The notes: generated by a model not told the origin, from the letters alone. A DNA stretch of 64,000 nucleotides from Meghimatium bilineatum (GCA_034231615.1 CM067302.1:12948820-13012819), one strand, 5' to 3'; counted from the first letter of the stretch, positions 10,898 through 21,425 are shown. Numbers and translations are program-made.

Positions 10898-11290
10898 ATC
10901 AATCAATCAATCAATCAATCAATCAAGTGCCATTCCGAATGGTATAGACAATCATGTTTCTCCGCGACTCTCTGTCTCTTGTGTTGTCAATAAGCTCGGT
11001 AGGTGAGCTTCTCCCGTGCCACAATACTAATCCATCAAGCAACTTTTCTCTTTGTCATCCCCTATCTCTTCTCCCCTTGATGTTTCCAGTGGTTATTAAG
11101 TGTTCAAGCTGTGTTCTTCTCAGCACATGCCCTAGAAACCTTGACTGTCTACCCCTAATATTTGATATGATTGCTATTTTACGCCAGCGTCAATGAGAAC
11201 CTCTGCATTAGTTTTCTTAGCTGTCCCTGGTATTTTCATGATTCGTCTCAGAAACCACATCTATGTAGCCTTCAACCTACAACCTAAAAT
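10898..11290 (-). mobile_element. LINE-B' 3' fragment with (TTGA)n tail
   Basis: Minus-strand relative of LINE-B. The broken frame reads MWFLRRIMKIPGTAKKTNAE, then NIRGRQSRFLGHVLRR, TTGNIKGRRDRG and VLWHGRSSPTELIDNTRDRE. It ends GGCACTTGATTGATTGATTG: the last unique bases match LINE-B but the tail is a 4-bp repeat, not GAT. A shorter sister copy is at 17085-17283. Confidence 0.8.
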
Positions 11291-12390
11291 TAATATGTTC
11301 CAAAGCTTAAGCAAATTATTGCTCACAGATTGAATGCGCTGCACTTGTTGTCCGTACACTTTGTTTACTGTGATACTTCAATATGGAAACTATTGTTTTC
11401 CTACAAATGGTCATCGATCCAACCGTATTGCTATTTGTTATTATTTCCTGTATTTTATACTCGTTCACAGCTACGGTCAACCAGATCTCAACAATACAAA
11501 ACAGGTAATTATCTTCAACCTTATCACCGTCAGCCGAGATTCATTTCTCAAACAAGGCGTATTGATATTGGGTCAGATTTCTCGTGGATTGTTCAGAAAA
11601 TAAACCATGAAACCATTTGATTGATCGATGCAGGATAGACGCTGACGACAATAGTGTCGTATTGGCAAAATACGCAGGTCGACTGAGACAATTAACTAGA
11701 TGCTTGTTTTGTGTAGACGGGAATAGATTTTCATTTCAATTTGTTGAAATTTGTTGATCGACTTGCTGACGGTTTATTGTTTAAATTTCAATTGAATAAA
11801 AGTCAGGGTCAGTTATAGTACGTTTATAAATTACTGCTAAAAGAAATAAAAGCTATGGTAGTTCAAAAACTTTCATTCATGTTAGCAATGATGTACATAC
11901 GAAATACATGCAGTGCAGCCCATATAAGAATTGTAATCATGTCGTACTCATTTACATTTGATTATATTTCAAACGAAGTAAAAAAAAAAAGTGTATAAAG
12001 TTGTATCAGTGTGCAGTCATTTATAAAGCATATTAACATTGTCAATATTAATAATTGAGTAATACATGAAAAAGCTTTGGAAATGAAAAATAATTTTAAT
12101 ATGCGCTACTTTCTATGACAAGTTATCTAATTGTATAAGTATCTTTCTCTGTCGCTTACAACTTGAAAGTGATGCGATGGATTGGATTAAGATTTCTCTA
12201 AAACATTAAAGATTTTGTATCGGTCTGCAGTCTTTAATCTGCTCACTTGAAGAAGCGTTGCAAGCATCTTTCAAAGTACTTACAATAAAGCAGGTCACTC
12301 TTAGTTTAAACGACGTGATGATTGTAAACAGTTAGAATGTCGTCTTCGTGTATAGAACATACCATAGCGTTGGATGGAGAGATGGAGTGA
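11291..12390. other. Unassigned AT-rich sequence
   Basis: No gene recognised. Open frames of 89-96 codons at about 11330-11620 have no recognisable domain. A piece near 11540-11590 (CATTTCTCAAACAAGG then GTATTGATATTGG) resembles 19507-19540, so part of this stretch may be an old interspersed repeat. Confidence 0.45.
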
Positions 12391-12424
12391 TGGAAAGAGA
12401 GAGAGAGAGAGAGACGCACACACG
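12391..12424. repeat. (GA)n then (CA)n microsatellite
   Basis: A run of GA dinucleotides followed by a short CACACACG stretch, just left of the long 50-bp satellite. Confidence 0.9.
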
Positions 12425-12432
12425 TATAATGT

Positions 12433-13375
12433 GTGTTGTAGAAATATGTGTTTTGTTCGTTAACACATTTAGTGTCTGGAATTTCTCAGATAAACGTAAG
12501 GTAACTTGTCGATTAAATTGTAATATTTGTTACTTGAAGATAAACTTGAGGTAACTTGTCGATTAAATTGTAATATTTGTTACTAGAATATAAACTTGAG
12601 GTAACTTGTCGATTAAATTGTAATATTTGTTACTAGAAGATAAACTTGAGGTAACTTGTCGAGTAAATTGTAATATTTGTAACTTGAAGATAAACTTGAG
12701 GTAACTTGTCGATTAAATTGTAATATTTCTTACTAGAAGATAAACTTGAGGTAACTTGTCGATTAAATTGTAATATTTGTTACTAGAAGATAAACTTGAG
12801 GTAACGTGTCGAATAAATTGTAATATGTGTTACTTGAAGATAAACTTGAGGTAACTTGTCGATTAAATTGTAATATTTGTTACTTGAAGATAAACTTGAG
12901 GTAACTTGTCGATTAAATTGTAATATTTGTTACTTGAAGATAAACTTGAGGTAACTTGTCGATTAAATTGTAATATTTGTTACTAGAATATAAACTTGAG
13001 GTAACTTGTCGATTAAATTGTAATATTTGTTACTTGAAGATAAACTTGAGGTAACTTGTCGATTAAATTGTAATATTTGTTACTAGAAGATAAACTTAAG
13101 GTAACTTGTCGATTAAATTGTAATATTTGTTACTAGAAGATAAACTTAAGGTAACTTGTCGATTAAATTGTAATATTTGTTACTTGAAGATAAACTTGAG
13201 GTAACTTGTCGATTATATTGTAATATTTGTACTTGAAGATAAACTTGAGGTAACGTGTCGATTAAATTGTAATATTTGTTACTAGTAGATAAACTGAGGT
13301 AGATTAATTTGTAACATTGTTACTAGAAGATAAACTGAGGTAACTTGCAGATTAAGTTGTAATATTTGTTACTAG
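12433..13375. repeat. 50-bp satellite, long array (copy 2)
   Basis: About 18 units of the same 50-bp repeat as at 4840 (AGATAAACTTGAGGTAACTT then GTCGATTAAATTGTAATATT). The final two or three units are shortened. The left flank, CACATTTAGTGTCTGGAATT, matches the left flank of the short array, so the two arrays belong to one repeated unit larger than the satellite. Confidence 0.97.
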
Positions 13376-14204
13376 AGCAAATGTTTTAGATGACCGATAG
13401 GTTATAACAATGGTATTAAAAATAAAAGATGGTAGTGTTCCACGATTGTGGTTAGGAATGTGTGTGTTGTTGTTTAGAAACAGATTTAAACCAGCACTTG
13501 GTCACTTTTATGCTGTCGAATATAGCTTTAAATACTATTATATCTGCCGCGTACTCCCATAATGTCTGTCCATATTTTTTATTGTAAAGGCTTATAATAT
13601 TTCTTCAAGTCTTTACGGTTTTTAATTTGTATTTGCGATATAAACAATTGTAACCTGGTCTCTTCGTGACAGTTTGTAGTAAGCAGTTCAGACATTATTA
13701 TGGATGTTGAATTTTGCACTGTCTTAGTCATTTTCGTTGATGTTGTGTTTTATTAACATATTTATTTCAGTATATGTCGCGATGTTGTGTTTTATTAACA
13801 TATTTATTTGATTATATGTCGCGATGTTGTGTTTTATTAACATATTCATTTGATTATATGTCGCACAGATTGAAATTATCTGTTAAAATTGCATCGAAAG
13901 CATATTTGTGTTACAATATTGTTATATCAATATGGCACTCTGAAACCCGACGGCATTAATGAGCGCCTGTCTCTTGTATGACTTTCGTCTTTCCATAGTT
14001 TCTGTTTGTTTCGTGCCACATGTTTGTTGATAAATTTAGTTTATCCATAGTTTTTGTTTGTTTCGTGTCACATGTTTGTTGTCATTTTTGTATTTTCCTT
14101 GTCCGGTGTCATTTCACCTCTTCCGGTCAATCCAGACTACCTATACCTATGTGACCGTCGATATTATTACTGTTCGCTTTCTATTATATGTTTTAAGTTT
14201 ATTG
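13376..14204. other. Unassigned sequence with two small tandem duplications
   Basis: Contains a 42-bp unit repeated three times at 13738-13862 (TGTTGTGTTTTATTAACATA) and a 52-bp unit repeated twice at about 13985-14085 (TCCATAGTTTTTGTTTGTTT). No gene recognised. Confidence 0.6.
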
Positions 14205-14250
14205 TCTGTCTTGACAAAGGCCTTTTGGTCGAAACGTTGACTTGTGTACC
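14205..14250 (+). other. Recurrent TTGACAAAGG...GAAACGTTG motif
   Basis: CTTGACAAAGGCCTTTTGG followed by TCGAAACGTTGAC. The two halves GGCC and GGTC can pair around TTTT. Related motifs occur at 24083, 26985, 33055, 51575 and on the minus strand at 56150 and 62620, with weaker ones at 9480 and 37262. It probably marks one family of interspersed element; in FB1 and FB2 it lies inside an inverted-repeat element. Function is not established. Confidence 0.5.
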
Positions 14251-14397
14251 ACTGCTCTGTAAACTTTCTGCTTAGTCAGTAGGTTAATGCCATTTCTACG
14301 CCAAACATTTGCGTACAATCTGCCGAAAGTACTGCTTGCTTTGGCGATCCTCACAACCATATAGAGATATTGACAAAATCGAAGATTTATATAAGAT

Positions 14398-14690
14398 GAT
14401 CTTCTTTTTCTTTTTCTTCTGAGTTTGTTCTCAAACTCCTGCAGATTAGCAGGAGTAGTCCGGAGAACGGAATGCGTTGTATCATGGTTTACAGCATTAC
14501 TGCGATATCTGCGCCTCTCGGCTGACTTCAGCATGGCATTGGGTCACTAATCCTATATGAGATGGGAGAGCCAACTCCATCCCATAACCTCCTTAGTCGC
14601 CGTTTACGACATGCGTGGAAGGTAAACAGTGTTGCGATTCTTTGCTCCCTTTTCGGGCCCCGGCAACACACGAGCGACCAGTTAATCTTA
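14398..14690 (-). mobile_element. SINE S1, near full length
   Basis: Minus-strand copy of the commonest short retroposon here. In its own sense it begins near CCGGGGCCCGAAAAGGGAGC, passes GGAAGGTAAAC-type and GACTAAGGAGG blocks, then CCGGACTACTCCTGCTAAT, and ends GAGTTTGAGAACAAACTC with a (GAA)n-like tail. I see no clear tRNA promoter boxes in this family's visible 5' end, so its head type is unresolved. Confidence 0.75.
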
Positions 14691-14834
14691 ACACGGGTGG
14701 TGATCCTGCTTTTCGAAATGGTGGATAATCTTGTCATGGCAACCATGGCCATTACCAGTCGTTTCTGAACTTCAACTGCTTAATCACCATCGCTACTAAT
14801 CAGGGCTCCCAGATAAATAAACAGAAAACTCCTC

Positions 14835-15140
14835 CAACATTTTGAATACTAGATTATATTACTAGATTACTATTATAATTAGATTAATATAATTAGATTA
14901 ATTAGATTATAATTATAATTAGATTATTATTATTATAATTATATTAATTTCATAGATTATATAATTAGATTATTATTATAATTATATTAATTAGGTTACT
15001 ATTATAATTAGATTATAATTATAATTATATTATTATTATAATTAGATTAGATTATTATAATTAGATTATAATAATTAGACTATTATAATGAGATTATAAT
15101 TACTATTATAATTAGATTACTAGATTACTATTTAGATTAC
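14835..15140. repeat. AT-rich imperfect repeat (ATTAGATTATAATTATA type)
   Basis: Low-complexity stretch of TTAGATTA and TTATAATTA words without a fixed period. Confidence 0.9.
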
Positions 15141-15399
15141 AAGAACACACGCAAAAAATGTTTTAGATAATCTATATTCTGAGATAATTGCAAACACACA
15201 GTGCACGAGTTAATTAACTAACTGTAGAGTATGATTTTCTAACAAAAAAAAATTGCTATCATATCCGATTCAGGACGTAGCCAGGAACATTATGTGGCTG
15301 TATAGATTGTCAAGGTAAAATAAATACGATCAGTAGTTTGCCATTGTTTTCTGAATGTCCGAATGCACAATTAGTCACATGACTACTAAAATCAATCTT

Positions 15400-15580
15400 C
15401 TTCTTCTTCTTCAGCGTTCATTCTCTAACTTCTGCTGAATCTCCCTTGTAGCATGACCATGGTCCTACTAGATTTCCAGCAGGATGTAGTCCAGAGAATG
15501 GAAATGTGTTGTGTCGCAGTTTTATTTGCGCCAATGGCCCGACACATCCGTCTTCAAGGGGAAAACAATCAATATATAAG
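15400..15580 (-). mobile_element. SINE S2 copy, 3' two-thirds
   Basis: Minus-strand S2 with its (GAA)n tail (CTTCTTCTTCTTCTTC on the + strand) and then the conserved blocks GTAGTCCAGAGAATGGAAAT and CCAATGGCCCGACACATCCG. The tRNA-like head is missing. Confidence 0.75.
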
Positions 15581-15734
15581 CTCATAACAGAATGGTAATG
15601 TTTGTTTGAGAGAAGACCCATGAATTGCGAGCGATTAGCTCTTACTTCCTATGTGCAGTGGGGTATTTTTAAAGTTTTCTTTTATACCATGAGACTTCAG
15701 TTTTCGGCTTAGTACAATGCTTATATAAGGAGCC

Positions 15735-15892
15735 TTCCACTCAGAGGGGGTATACAATTGTATAGATGGCATGCAACACAGCTTCCATAAGAGAGCTTCA
15801 ATATAACGGCGTGTCATCTGCTAAGGTTTTCTGTTGCATGGGTGGGTGTGTCTAGTGGTCCATTGGTGAGACCAACAGAAGCATCCGCATGA
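15735..15892 (+). mobile_element. R3 element, 3' half
   Basis: ATTGTATAGATGGCATGCAA then CTTCCATAAGAGAGCTTCAA and CCATTGGTGAGACCAACAGA match the right half of R3 (40925-41061). It is diverged, and the left half is absent. Confidence 0.7.
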
Positions 15893-15904
15893 GTGACATA
15901 ATGG

Positions 15905-16262
15905 TATCATCATCATCAAGTGCCATGCAGGCTGGCGTAGGCGATCATGGCTCTCCACAGCTTTCTATCTCCAGCATTATGTATCAAGATCGTTGTTGTT
16001 TCCCTTCCGTGCCAGGTTGTTAAACTGTCGAATATTTTCTCACGTTGTCTCTGTTGCCTTCAGTCTTGCCTGTTGTCACTATGTTCTCCAAACCTGGCTC
16101 ATGAAGTTGCTAAAAAATGAAGATTTTACTGATTAAGGTCCATTTCACATTTGACTATTTCAACACCTCCACATTAGTTTTTCTGGCAGACCATGGTATT
16201 CTCAGAATTCTTCTGTAGAACCACATCTCTATTGCCTCTAATGTGCCACTTTCCTATTTGTT
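15905..16262 (-). mobile_element. LINE-B 3' fragment
   Basis: Minus-strand copy with (GAT)n tail at 15908-15919 and the conserved 3' end GGCATGGCAC. Small deletions relative to the copy at 10227 remove part of the KILDSLTTWHG region, and the frame is broken. Confidence 0.75.
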
Positions 16263-16379
16263 TCATAATGGTATCGAAGGGATAATAAGCACGGTCGAAC
16301 AAGAAGAAGTGGACAACAGACATATCCAAATGTTTAAAGATCACACTGCCAGAGACAGGACAGCTGGTCCAAGTTCGCT

Positions 16380-16715
16380 AATAGTTCATGGCTGCAATAA
16401 GAAAAAGTCCGCTTATAGTTCAGGGCTGCCATAAGAAAAAGGTCGCTAATAGTTCAGGGCTGGCATAAGAAAAAGTCCGCTAATAGTTCAGGGCTGCCAT
16501 AAGAAAAAGTTTTCTAATAGTTCAGGGCTGCCATAATAAAGTTCGCGAATAGTTCAGGTCTGCAATAAGAAAAATTTCGCTAATAGTTTAGGGCTGCAAT
16601 AAGAAAAAGTTCGCTAATAGTTTAGGGCTGCAATAAGAAAAAGTTCGCTAATAGTTCAGGGCTGTAATAAGAACAAGTTCGCTAATAGTTCAGAGCTGAA
16701 ATAAGAAAAAGTATA
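16380..16715. repeat. 34-bp minisatellite array
   Basis: About 10 units of 34 bp around GCTAATAGTTCAGGGCTGCC plus ATAAGAAAAAGTTC. Units vary at a few positions (CCAT/CAAT, TCCG/TTCG). Confidence 0.93.
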
Positions 16716-17084
16716 GGCCTATTGTAGAAAAAATGTGTCACTTGAAATAGGCTAATAACAAACCGTGTTCTTTTGTGATTTGTGTTGTTTATTATGCGTC
16801 CCCACATAAATGTACAGCTGTGTGTCAACTTTACCGTTTTAACTCCGACTAGCTCATGTGACATGTTTATGTATGTTAATCTCTTGCTGGCTTCTTCCAG
16901 CCTTAATAATGTGTGTCTGTTTCGATCAGCAGAATTAAGAAAAATATAGTTCTTTTATCATTCTGTGCAATCTAGGGAAGTAGTGGGTTCTCCAGTTTGT
17001 ATTCTATTCTCAGAAGACTTCAACTTTTAACGGTGTGCAATGCTTTGATGAGAATGTACAACTGAAACTATTAGCGGCGTGTAA

Positions 17085-17283
17085 TCAAATCAATCAAGTG
17101 CCATGCCGAATGGCGTATGCGATCATGTTTCACCTCGACTCTCTGTCTCTTGTGTTGTCAATAAGCTCGGTTGGTGAGCTTCTACCGTGCCACAATACTA
17201 AGTTCATCAAGCAACCTTTCTTTGTGTCGTCCCCTATCTCTTCTCCCCTTAATCTTTCCAGTGGTTTAGTGTTCAAGCTGTAA
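17085..17283 (-). mobile_element. LINE-B' 3' fragment
   Basis: Closest to 10898-11290, ending in the same GGCACTTGATTGATTTGAT tail on the minus strand. Only about 200 bp of the 3' end survives, truncated in the region equivalent to TTGNIKGRRDRG. Confidence 0.75.
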
Positions 17284-17294
17284 AATGGAGATTT

Positions 17295-17490
17295 TGAAAA
17301 TAAGATTTGACAATAGAGGGAGATTGACTCAGCACAGACGGCAAGATTTTTTAAATGGGGGAAGATTGACAAAACACAGACGTCGGTAAGATTTGAAAAT
17401 GGAGGAAGATTAGCAAAACACAGACGTCGGTAAGATTTGAAAATGGAGGCATATTTACTTAACACAGACGTCGGCAGGACTTGAAATATC
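17295..17490. repeat. About 45-bp minisatellite, four units
   Basis: Units carry AAACACAGACGTCGGTAAGA then TTTGAAAATGGAGG. The first unit is diverged. The 120-codon minus-strand frame across it is a repeat artefact. Confidence 0.9.
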
Positions 17491-17629
17491 AAACCTCGTC
17501 GGTTCCTGTATGGTCATCGTAGAAATACGCCGCTGAATTATTTTTTGGACTTCAAATTTCGCGTAAAATAACAATAGAAACGATTAAATTGCACATGCAT
17601 TTCCTGCACACTTTTTTTGTAGTTGCCCT

Positions 17630-17865
17630 CTTTTTTACATCGAGGTGTAGAGCGCGTCTGCCATCGCAAAGGTACTCGGTTCAAATCCCGCAGTCTCCCT
17701 CTGAAGACGGATGTGCCGGGCCATTGGCGCTTATAAAACGGCGACACAGCGCATTTCCATTCTCTGGACTACATCCTTCTGGAAATCTAATAGGGCCATA
17801 GTCCTGATACAAGAGATATCCAGTGGGAGTTTGAGAATGAACGCAGAAGAAGAAGAAGAAGAATT
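17630..17865 (+). mobile_element. SINE S2, full-length copy with tRNA head
   Basis: The head shows TAGAGCGCGTCTGCC and, about 30 bp on, a perfect B box in CTCGGTTCAAATCCCGC. The body follows with GATGTGCCGGGCCATTGGCG, CTCTGGACTACATCC and GAGTTTGAGAATGAACGC, then a (GAA)n tail at about 17848-17862. This is the most complete S2 here. Minus-strand partial copies lie at 15400, 37005, 37372 and 56500. Confidence 0.85.
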
Positions 17866-18099
17866 CCTGAAGTCAATTTATGCACCTTCACCGGTGAGAA
17901 AGCAATAGCAAATTATCTAATTCACGTGTCTTTTACCGAGCGTTTCTTCACTTCAAATCTGTACGTCTCTCGGTTTTGGCAAGTTGCATAGCTTCTTATA
18001 GCCTCATGTTCTGAATGTCTTTAATATTCTGTGTCTAAGGTTGTCTTAGACTGCCTCTTGTTATTTTATTATCAACTTTTTCCTTCCACGATTAATTTT

Positions 18100-18238
18100 T
18101 CCACAATAATCATTGTCTCTTTATGTGTCCGAAATATGTTGGCAAACTACTGAACATAAATATTGTTAGAAACGTACGGTAACTACAAAATACTGGTTTC
18201 ATGGTTACGTCCTGAATAAAATTTAATTCCAAATTATT
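18100..18238 (+). mobile_element. SINE S4 body fragment
   Basis: GGCAAACTACTGAACATAAA, then CTACAAAATACTGGTTTCAT and GGTTACGTCCTGAAT match 22495-22580 in order and spacing. The head is absent. Confidence 0.55.
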
Positions 18239-18774
18239 CCCATAGGGAAGACTTCTCTGGTGACCCCATAGGGAAGACTTCTCTGGTGACCTTCGTTAGT
18301 GCGGCGTCACTACCTTAGGCCAATCCGACTATTGCTGTGTGTTTCATTGGTTCGCGAAAGTACAAATATATGACAAATGAAAATCAAGGAAATAGTAGTA
18401 GTTGCTTGAGGTAATAACGCTGCCTTTCTAAGGAAGCTCACTCATTTTCTAAAAAAAAGTAATTGGACAATACACCTTTCTCTACGGATTCTCAATCATT
18501 TTTTGGTTGGTTAATACAATTATATTTGCTATCCTTGGGGCAGATTCTTATTTGCTCGTTCTTCTGCATAAGATTTGTAATAGTGTCTTACTGCCGATTC
18601 GTGAGACACTCTGGTTATATTTGTTCCTTGGAAAGCCATACAGGTGTCCCGTATTAAAATTTGTAGTGTACCCTTTTAAGGACTTAGCCATCAAACCAGA
18701 ATTTTTTTAGTTGTAGTGATTTTCTAGATAATATAAATATTTTCAGTAGTTTGAAATTCTTTCTGAAAGGGAAC

Positions 18775-18862
18775 GAATCGGAGGTATTGCTTGATTCGGA
18801 TTCGAACCCGGTACCTTGGCCGTCATACACGTGCTCTGTACCGTGTCGCAATAGATCCGTAT
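18775..18862 (-). mobile_element. tRNA-like SINE head
   Basis: On the minus strand: CGGTACAGAGCACGTGTATG, then CCGGGTTCGAATCCGAATC with a perfect B box. It resembles the heads at 17630 and 22385. Acceptor-stem pairing and a 3' terminator are not evident, so I do not call it a tRNA gene. Confidence 0.6.
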
Positions 18863-18984
18863 ATCCCGTATTACCAAATTAATGTCTTATGAAAAGTCTT
18901 ACTTAAAGTCTTATGGAAAGTTTTCCAATAGCGGAGTTCATCCAGAAGACTTTTCAGAATAGTACAGACTTAAGCAACGAACAC

Positions 18985-19300
18985 AAGTTTTTCTAATAGT
19001 GCAGAAATCAAGTAGCGAACATAAGACTTGTCTAATAGTGCAAACATCAAGTAGCGAACATAAGACTTGTCTAATGGTGCAGATATCAATAGCGAACATA
19101 AGACTTATCTAATGGTGCAGACATCAAGTAGCGAACATAAGACTTGTCTAATAGTGCAGACATCAAGTAGCGATCATAAGACCTGTCTAATAGTCCAGAC
19201 ATCAAGTAGCGAACATAAGACCTGTCTAATAGTCCAGACATCAAGTAGCGAACATAAGACCTGTCTATTAGTGCTGACATCAAGTAGCGAACATAAGACA
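18985..19300. repeat. 39-bp minisatellite array
   Basis: About eight units of 39 bp (GTCTAATAGTGCAGACATCA plus AGTAGCGAACATAAGACTT). The period is a multiple of 3, explaining open frames of 71-108 codons. Confidence 0.95.
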
Positions 19301-19904
19301 AATGAAAGAAAGACTAAACAAAAACATCGCATGTCCATAACACCGTCTATATGCCCTTATTACTCAACTTACATTTCCATAACAGCTTTTTAACACGACT
19401 ACGGTATATTGTAATTATTTATTAAGTAAAGGTAGTCGACTATTTCACTACTCGATACACAGCACGAAGGTAAATATATTTGACATTACTACCGTTATAC
19501 GATACCCATTTCTCAAACACGGTGTATCGATATTTGGTGAAATTTCAGCTAAGTTCATATAGACTATTGATTAGTTACCTACGGCTCCCATACCTGATGC
19601 GGCTCGGTGACTGAGTAAATGCGAATATTATTATAAATAATATCTATCAGTAGTTATCAACTTTTAACCAGTACCCGTCCCTTCTTTTTAGTTAAACGAT
19701 ATGTACGCTCCTCTACTTTAAAATTGTAGTGTGTGCGTATGTGTCTATGTCGATTCTTATGTTCTCTCTGTTCTTAGCTTCTTGTTGAAGTGTGGATAAT
19801 CTTAACCGTGTGCAATCTTTAATATTATTAATCCATAATTCCGCTTTTCCTTATCTTTTTCTTTCACGATCAATTGTCCCGTGTAGTACAGTCTTGGCAT
19901 TTTG
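19301..19904. other. Unassigned sequence
   Basis: No gene recognised. A short piece near 19507-19540 resembles 11540-11590. Confidence 0.45.
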
Positions 19905-20190
19905 TGTGATGCCGGGGCTCGAAAGGGGAGCAAAGAGTAGCAACACTATTTACCTTCCACGCATTTCGTAAAAGGCGACTAAGGAGGTTGTAGGATGGAA
20001 TTAGCTGTCCCATCCCATATAGGGTCAGTGACCCACAGTCATGCTGAAGTCGGATGTGTCAGTCAGAAAGGCGCAGATATAGTAGCACTGCTGTAAACCA
20101 TGACATAACGCATTCCGTTCTCCGGACTACATTCTGTTAATCTGCATGAGTTTGAGAAAGAACGCAGAAGAAGAAGAAGAAGTACAGTCT
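19905..20190 (+). mobile_element. SINE S1, full-length copy
   Basis: Runs from GCCGGGGCTCGAAAGGGGAG to GAAAGAACGCAGAAGAAG with a (GAA)n tail. It contains the family blocks CGTAAAAGGCGACTAAGGAG, CCCATCCCATATAGGGTCAG and CATTCCGTTCTCCGGACTAC. The compact self-complementary CCCATCCCATATAGGG-type centre is constant among copies. Confidence 0.8.
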
Positions 20191-20287
20191 TGGGAAGGAA
20201 TCATGCCTCATACGTGCACAAACTACACAAGATTGCGACATTTCACCATTTCCATTGTTGTTCTTGTTGACCTGAAAGAGAAATTGT

Positions 20288-20548
20288 CCACTCGCAGTAG
20301 TAACCTTCGATAACAGTTACCATGTTGTTCCGACAGGCTGACGTTGTGCTTGAACTAGGACGGGCACGGCGTGGGTGCGTGGAACAACAAAGAAACCTGT
20401 CGCAAGGGCCAGAGTTGTGCCCTGATTTCGATGTCTGTTTCGGCAGCATTAGACTCGAAACAAAATCGAGTCGGATGGCTGCTGGAACAGAGGGAGGAGC
20501 ATTTATGGGAATGCCCCACGTGCTGTGAGGCCAGTTTCTAATCAAGAA
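20288..20548 (-). mobile_element. R3 element, 5' half
   Basis: Minus-strand copy from GATTCTTGATTAGAAACTGG to GTAACCTTCGATAACAGTTAC-type sequence. It covers the same segment as 5099-5345, including the family's true 5' terminus. The overlapping 100-codon frame has no recognisable domain. Confidence 0.78.
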
Positions 20549-20742
20549 TCACTTGTCTAACCCTCACATCCATACTAAAAAATATGTATTATTAGAGATT
20601 TATATATGTTTATCTTCACTTCTGTATTTATTATCTTCTTGCGTGTGGTATTTTATCTAGATATTGCATTCCAGTCTATTTCAAGTCTAGTCTTAATTTC
20701 TTTGTTAGTACTTCCATTGCTAGGGGAAATATAGGGGAACAG

Positions 20743-20744
20743 TA

Positions 20745-20789
<45 letters not shown>

Positions 20790-20852
20790 TAGAGGGAGAG
20801 AGAGTGAAGGAGAGGGAGAGGGGAAGAGAGGGAGGGAGAGAGAGAGAGAACC
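20743..20852. repeat. (AT)n - (GA)n compound microsatellite
   Basis: A run of AT dinucleotides at about 20743-20770, followed by GA-rich sequence with GGGAGA interruptions to about 20850. Confidence 0.95.
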
Positions 20853-20894
20853 CAAACATGGTTAGTGATACAATCAAGGTAGCAAAGTGAAAAT

Positions 20895-21198
20895 GTTTGT
20901 CTTAACTCCAATGCAAAAATTCAAGAATTCATAGCGGCAACTGTAAAACTGCTTAACACTAATCTTGTTACTCAGCCTGTCAAATTCCTGACAGATGCAA
21001 GATCACCATTCTATGCGATAGAGTCTAGGAAACTACCAGACCTGAAAAATGCTAATTACCGAAGACAACCATGTGTACATATGGACAGACAGATAGCAGA
21101 GACTATTCTTCAAGAATGCTCGGAATATGAAATACTGAGACAAACACAAATGCACAGAGAAACAACAGTAGAAGAACATATCTCTACGGACCTCTGAA
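20895..21198 (+). mobile_element. LINE-H relic: RNase H and C-terminal tail
   Basis: A frame without an early start codon reads FIAATVKLLNTNLVTQPVKF, then LTDARSPFYAIESRKL, then ETILQECSEYEILR, and stops at 21198. TDxRSxxxAIES resembles the third catalytic block of LINE RNase H domains (TDSxSAxxAL), and ETxxQECxxYxxLR resembles the C-terminal zinc-binding tail. The region between is shortened, so this is an internally deleted 3' fragment of a family distinct from LINE-A and LINE-B. Confidence 0.6.
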
Positions 21199-21425
21199 CG
21201 AGTTATAAAACACGAGTATATAGAAGAAACACAACTTCAGATATAAATATGTTTAGGACATCTGTACGAGTTATAAAACACAATCAAATTTAGAGAAGAA
21301 ACACAACTTCAGTTATAAACATCTTTATGACCTCTGTACGACTTACAAAACACAATCAAGTTTATTGAAAAAAAACACAACTTCAGATACAAGAAGAAAC
21401 AATACTTCAATTATCAACGCATTCC
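21185..21425. repeat. About 70-bp tandem repeat, three to four units
   Basis: Units share CTCTGTACGAGTTATAAAAC, AGAAGAAACACAACTTCAG and a short variable part. The first unit overlaps the stop of the LINE-H relic (GACCTCTGAACGAG), so the array seems to have grown from its 3' end. Confidence 0.8.

Noticed and set aside
14205-14250. Active hammerhead ribozyme
   Set aside because: Two core positions differ from CUGANGA, there is an extra base before the stem, and no cleavage-site side is evident; kept only as a motif worth testing.
18775-18862. Possible functional tRNA gene
   Set aside because: The B box is perfect, but I cannot pair an acceptor stem or see a T-run terminator, and similar heads occur on SINEs at 17630 and 22385.
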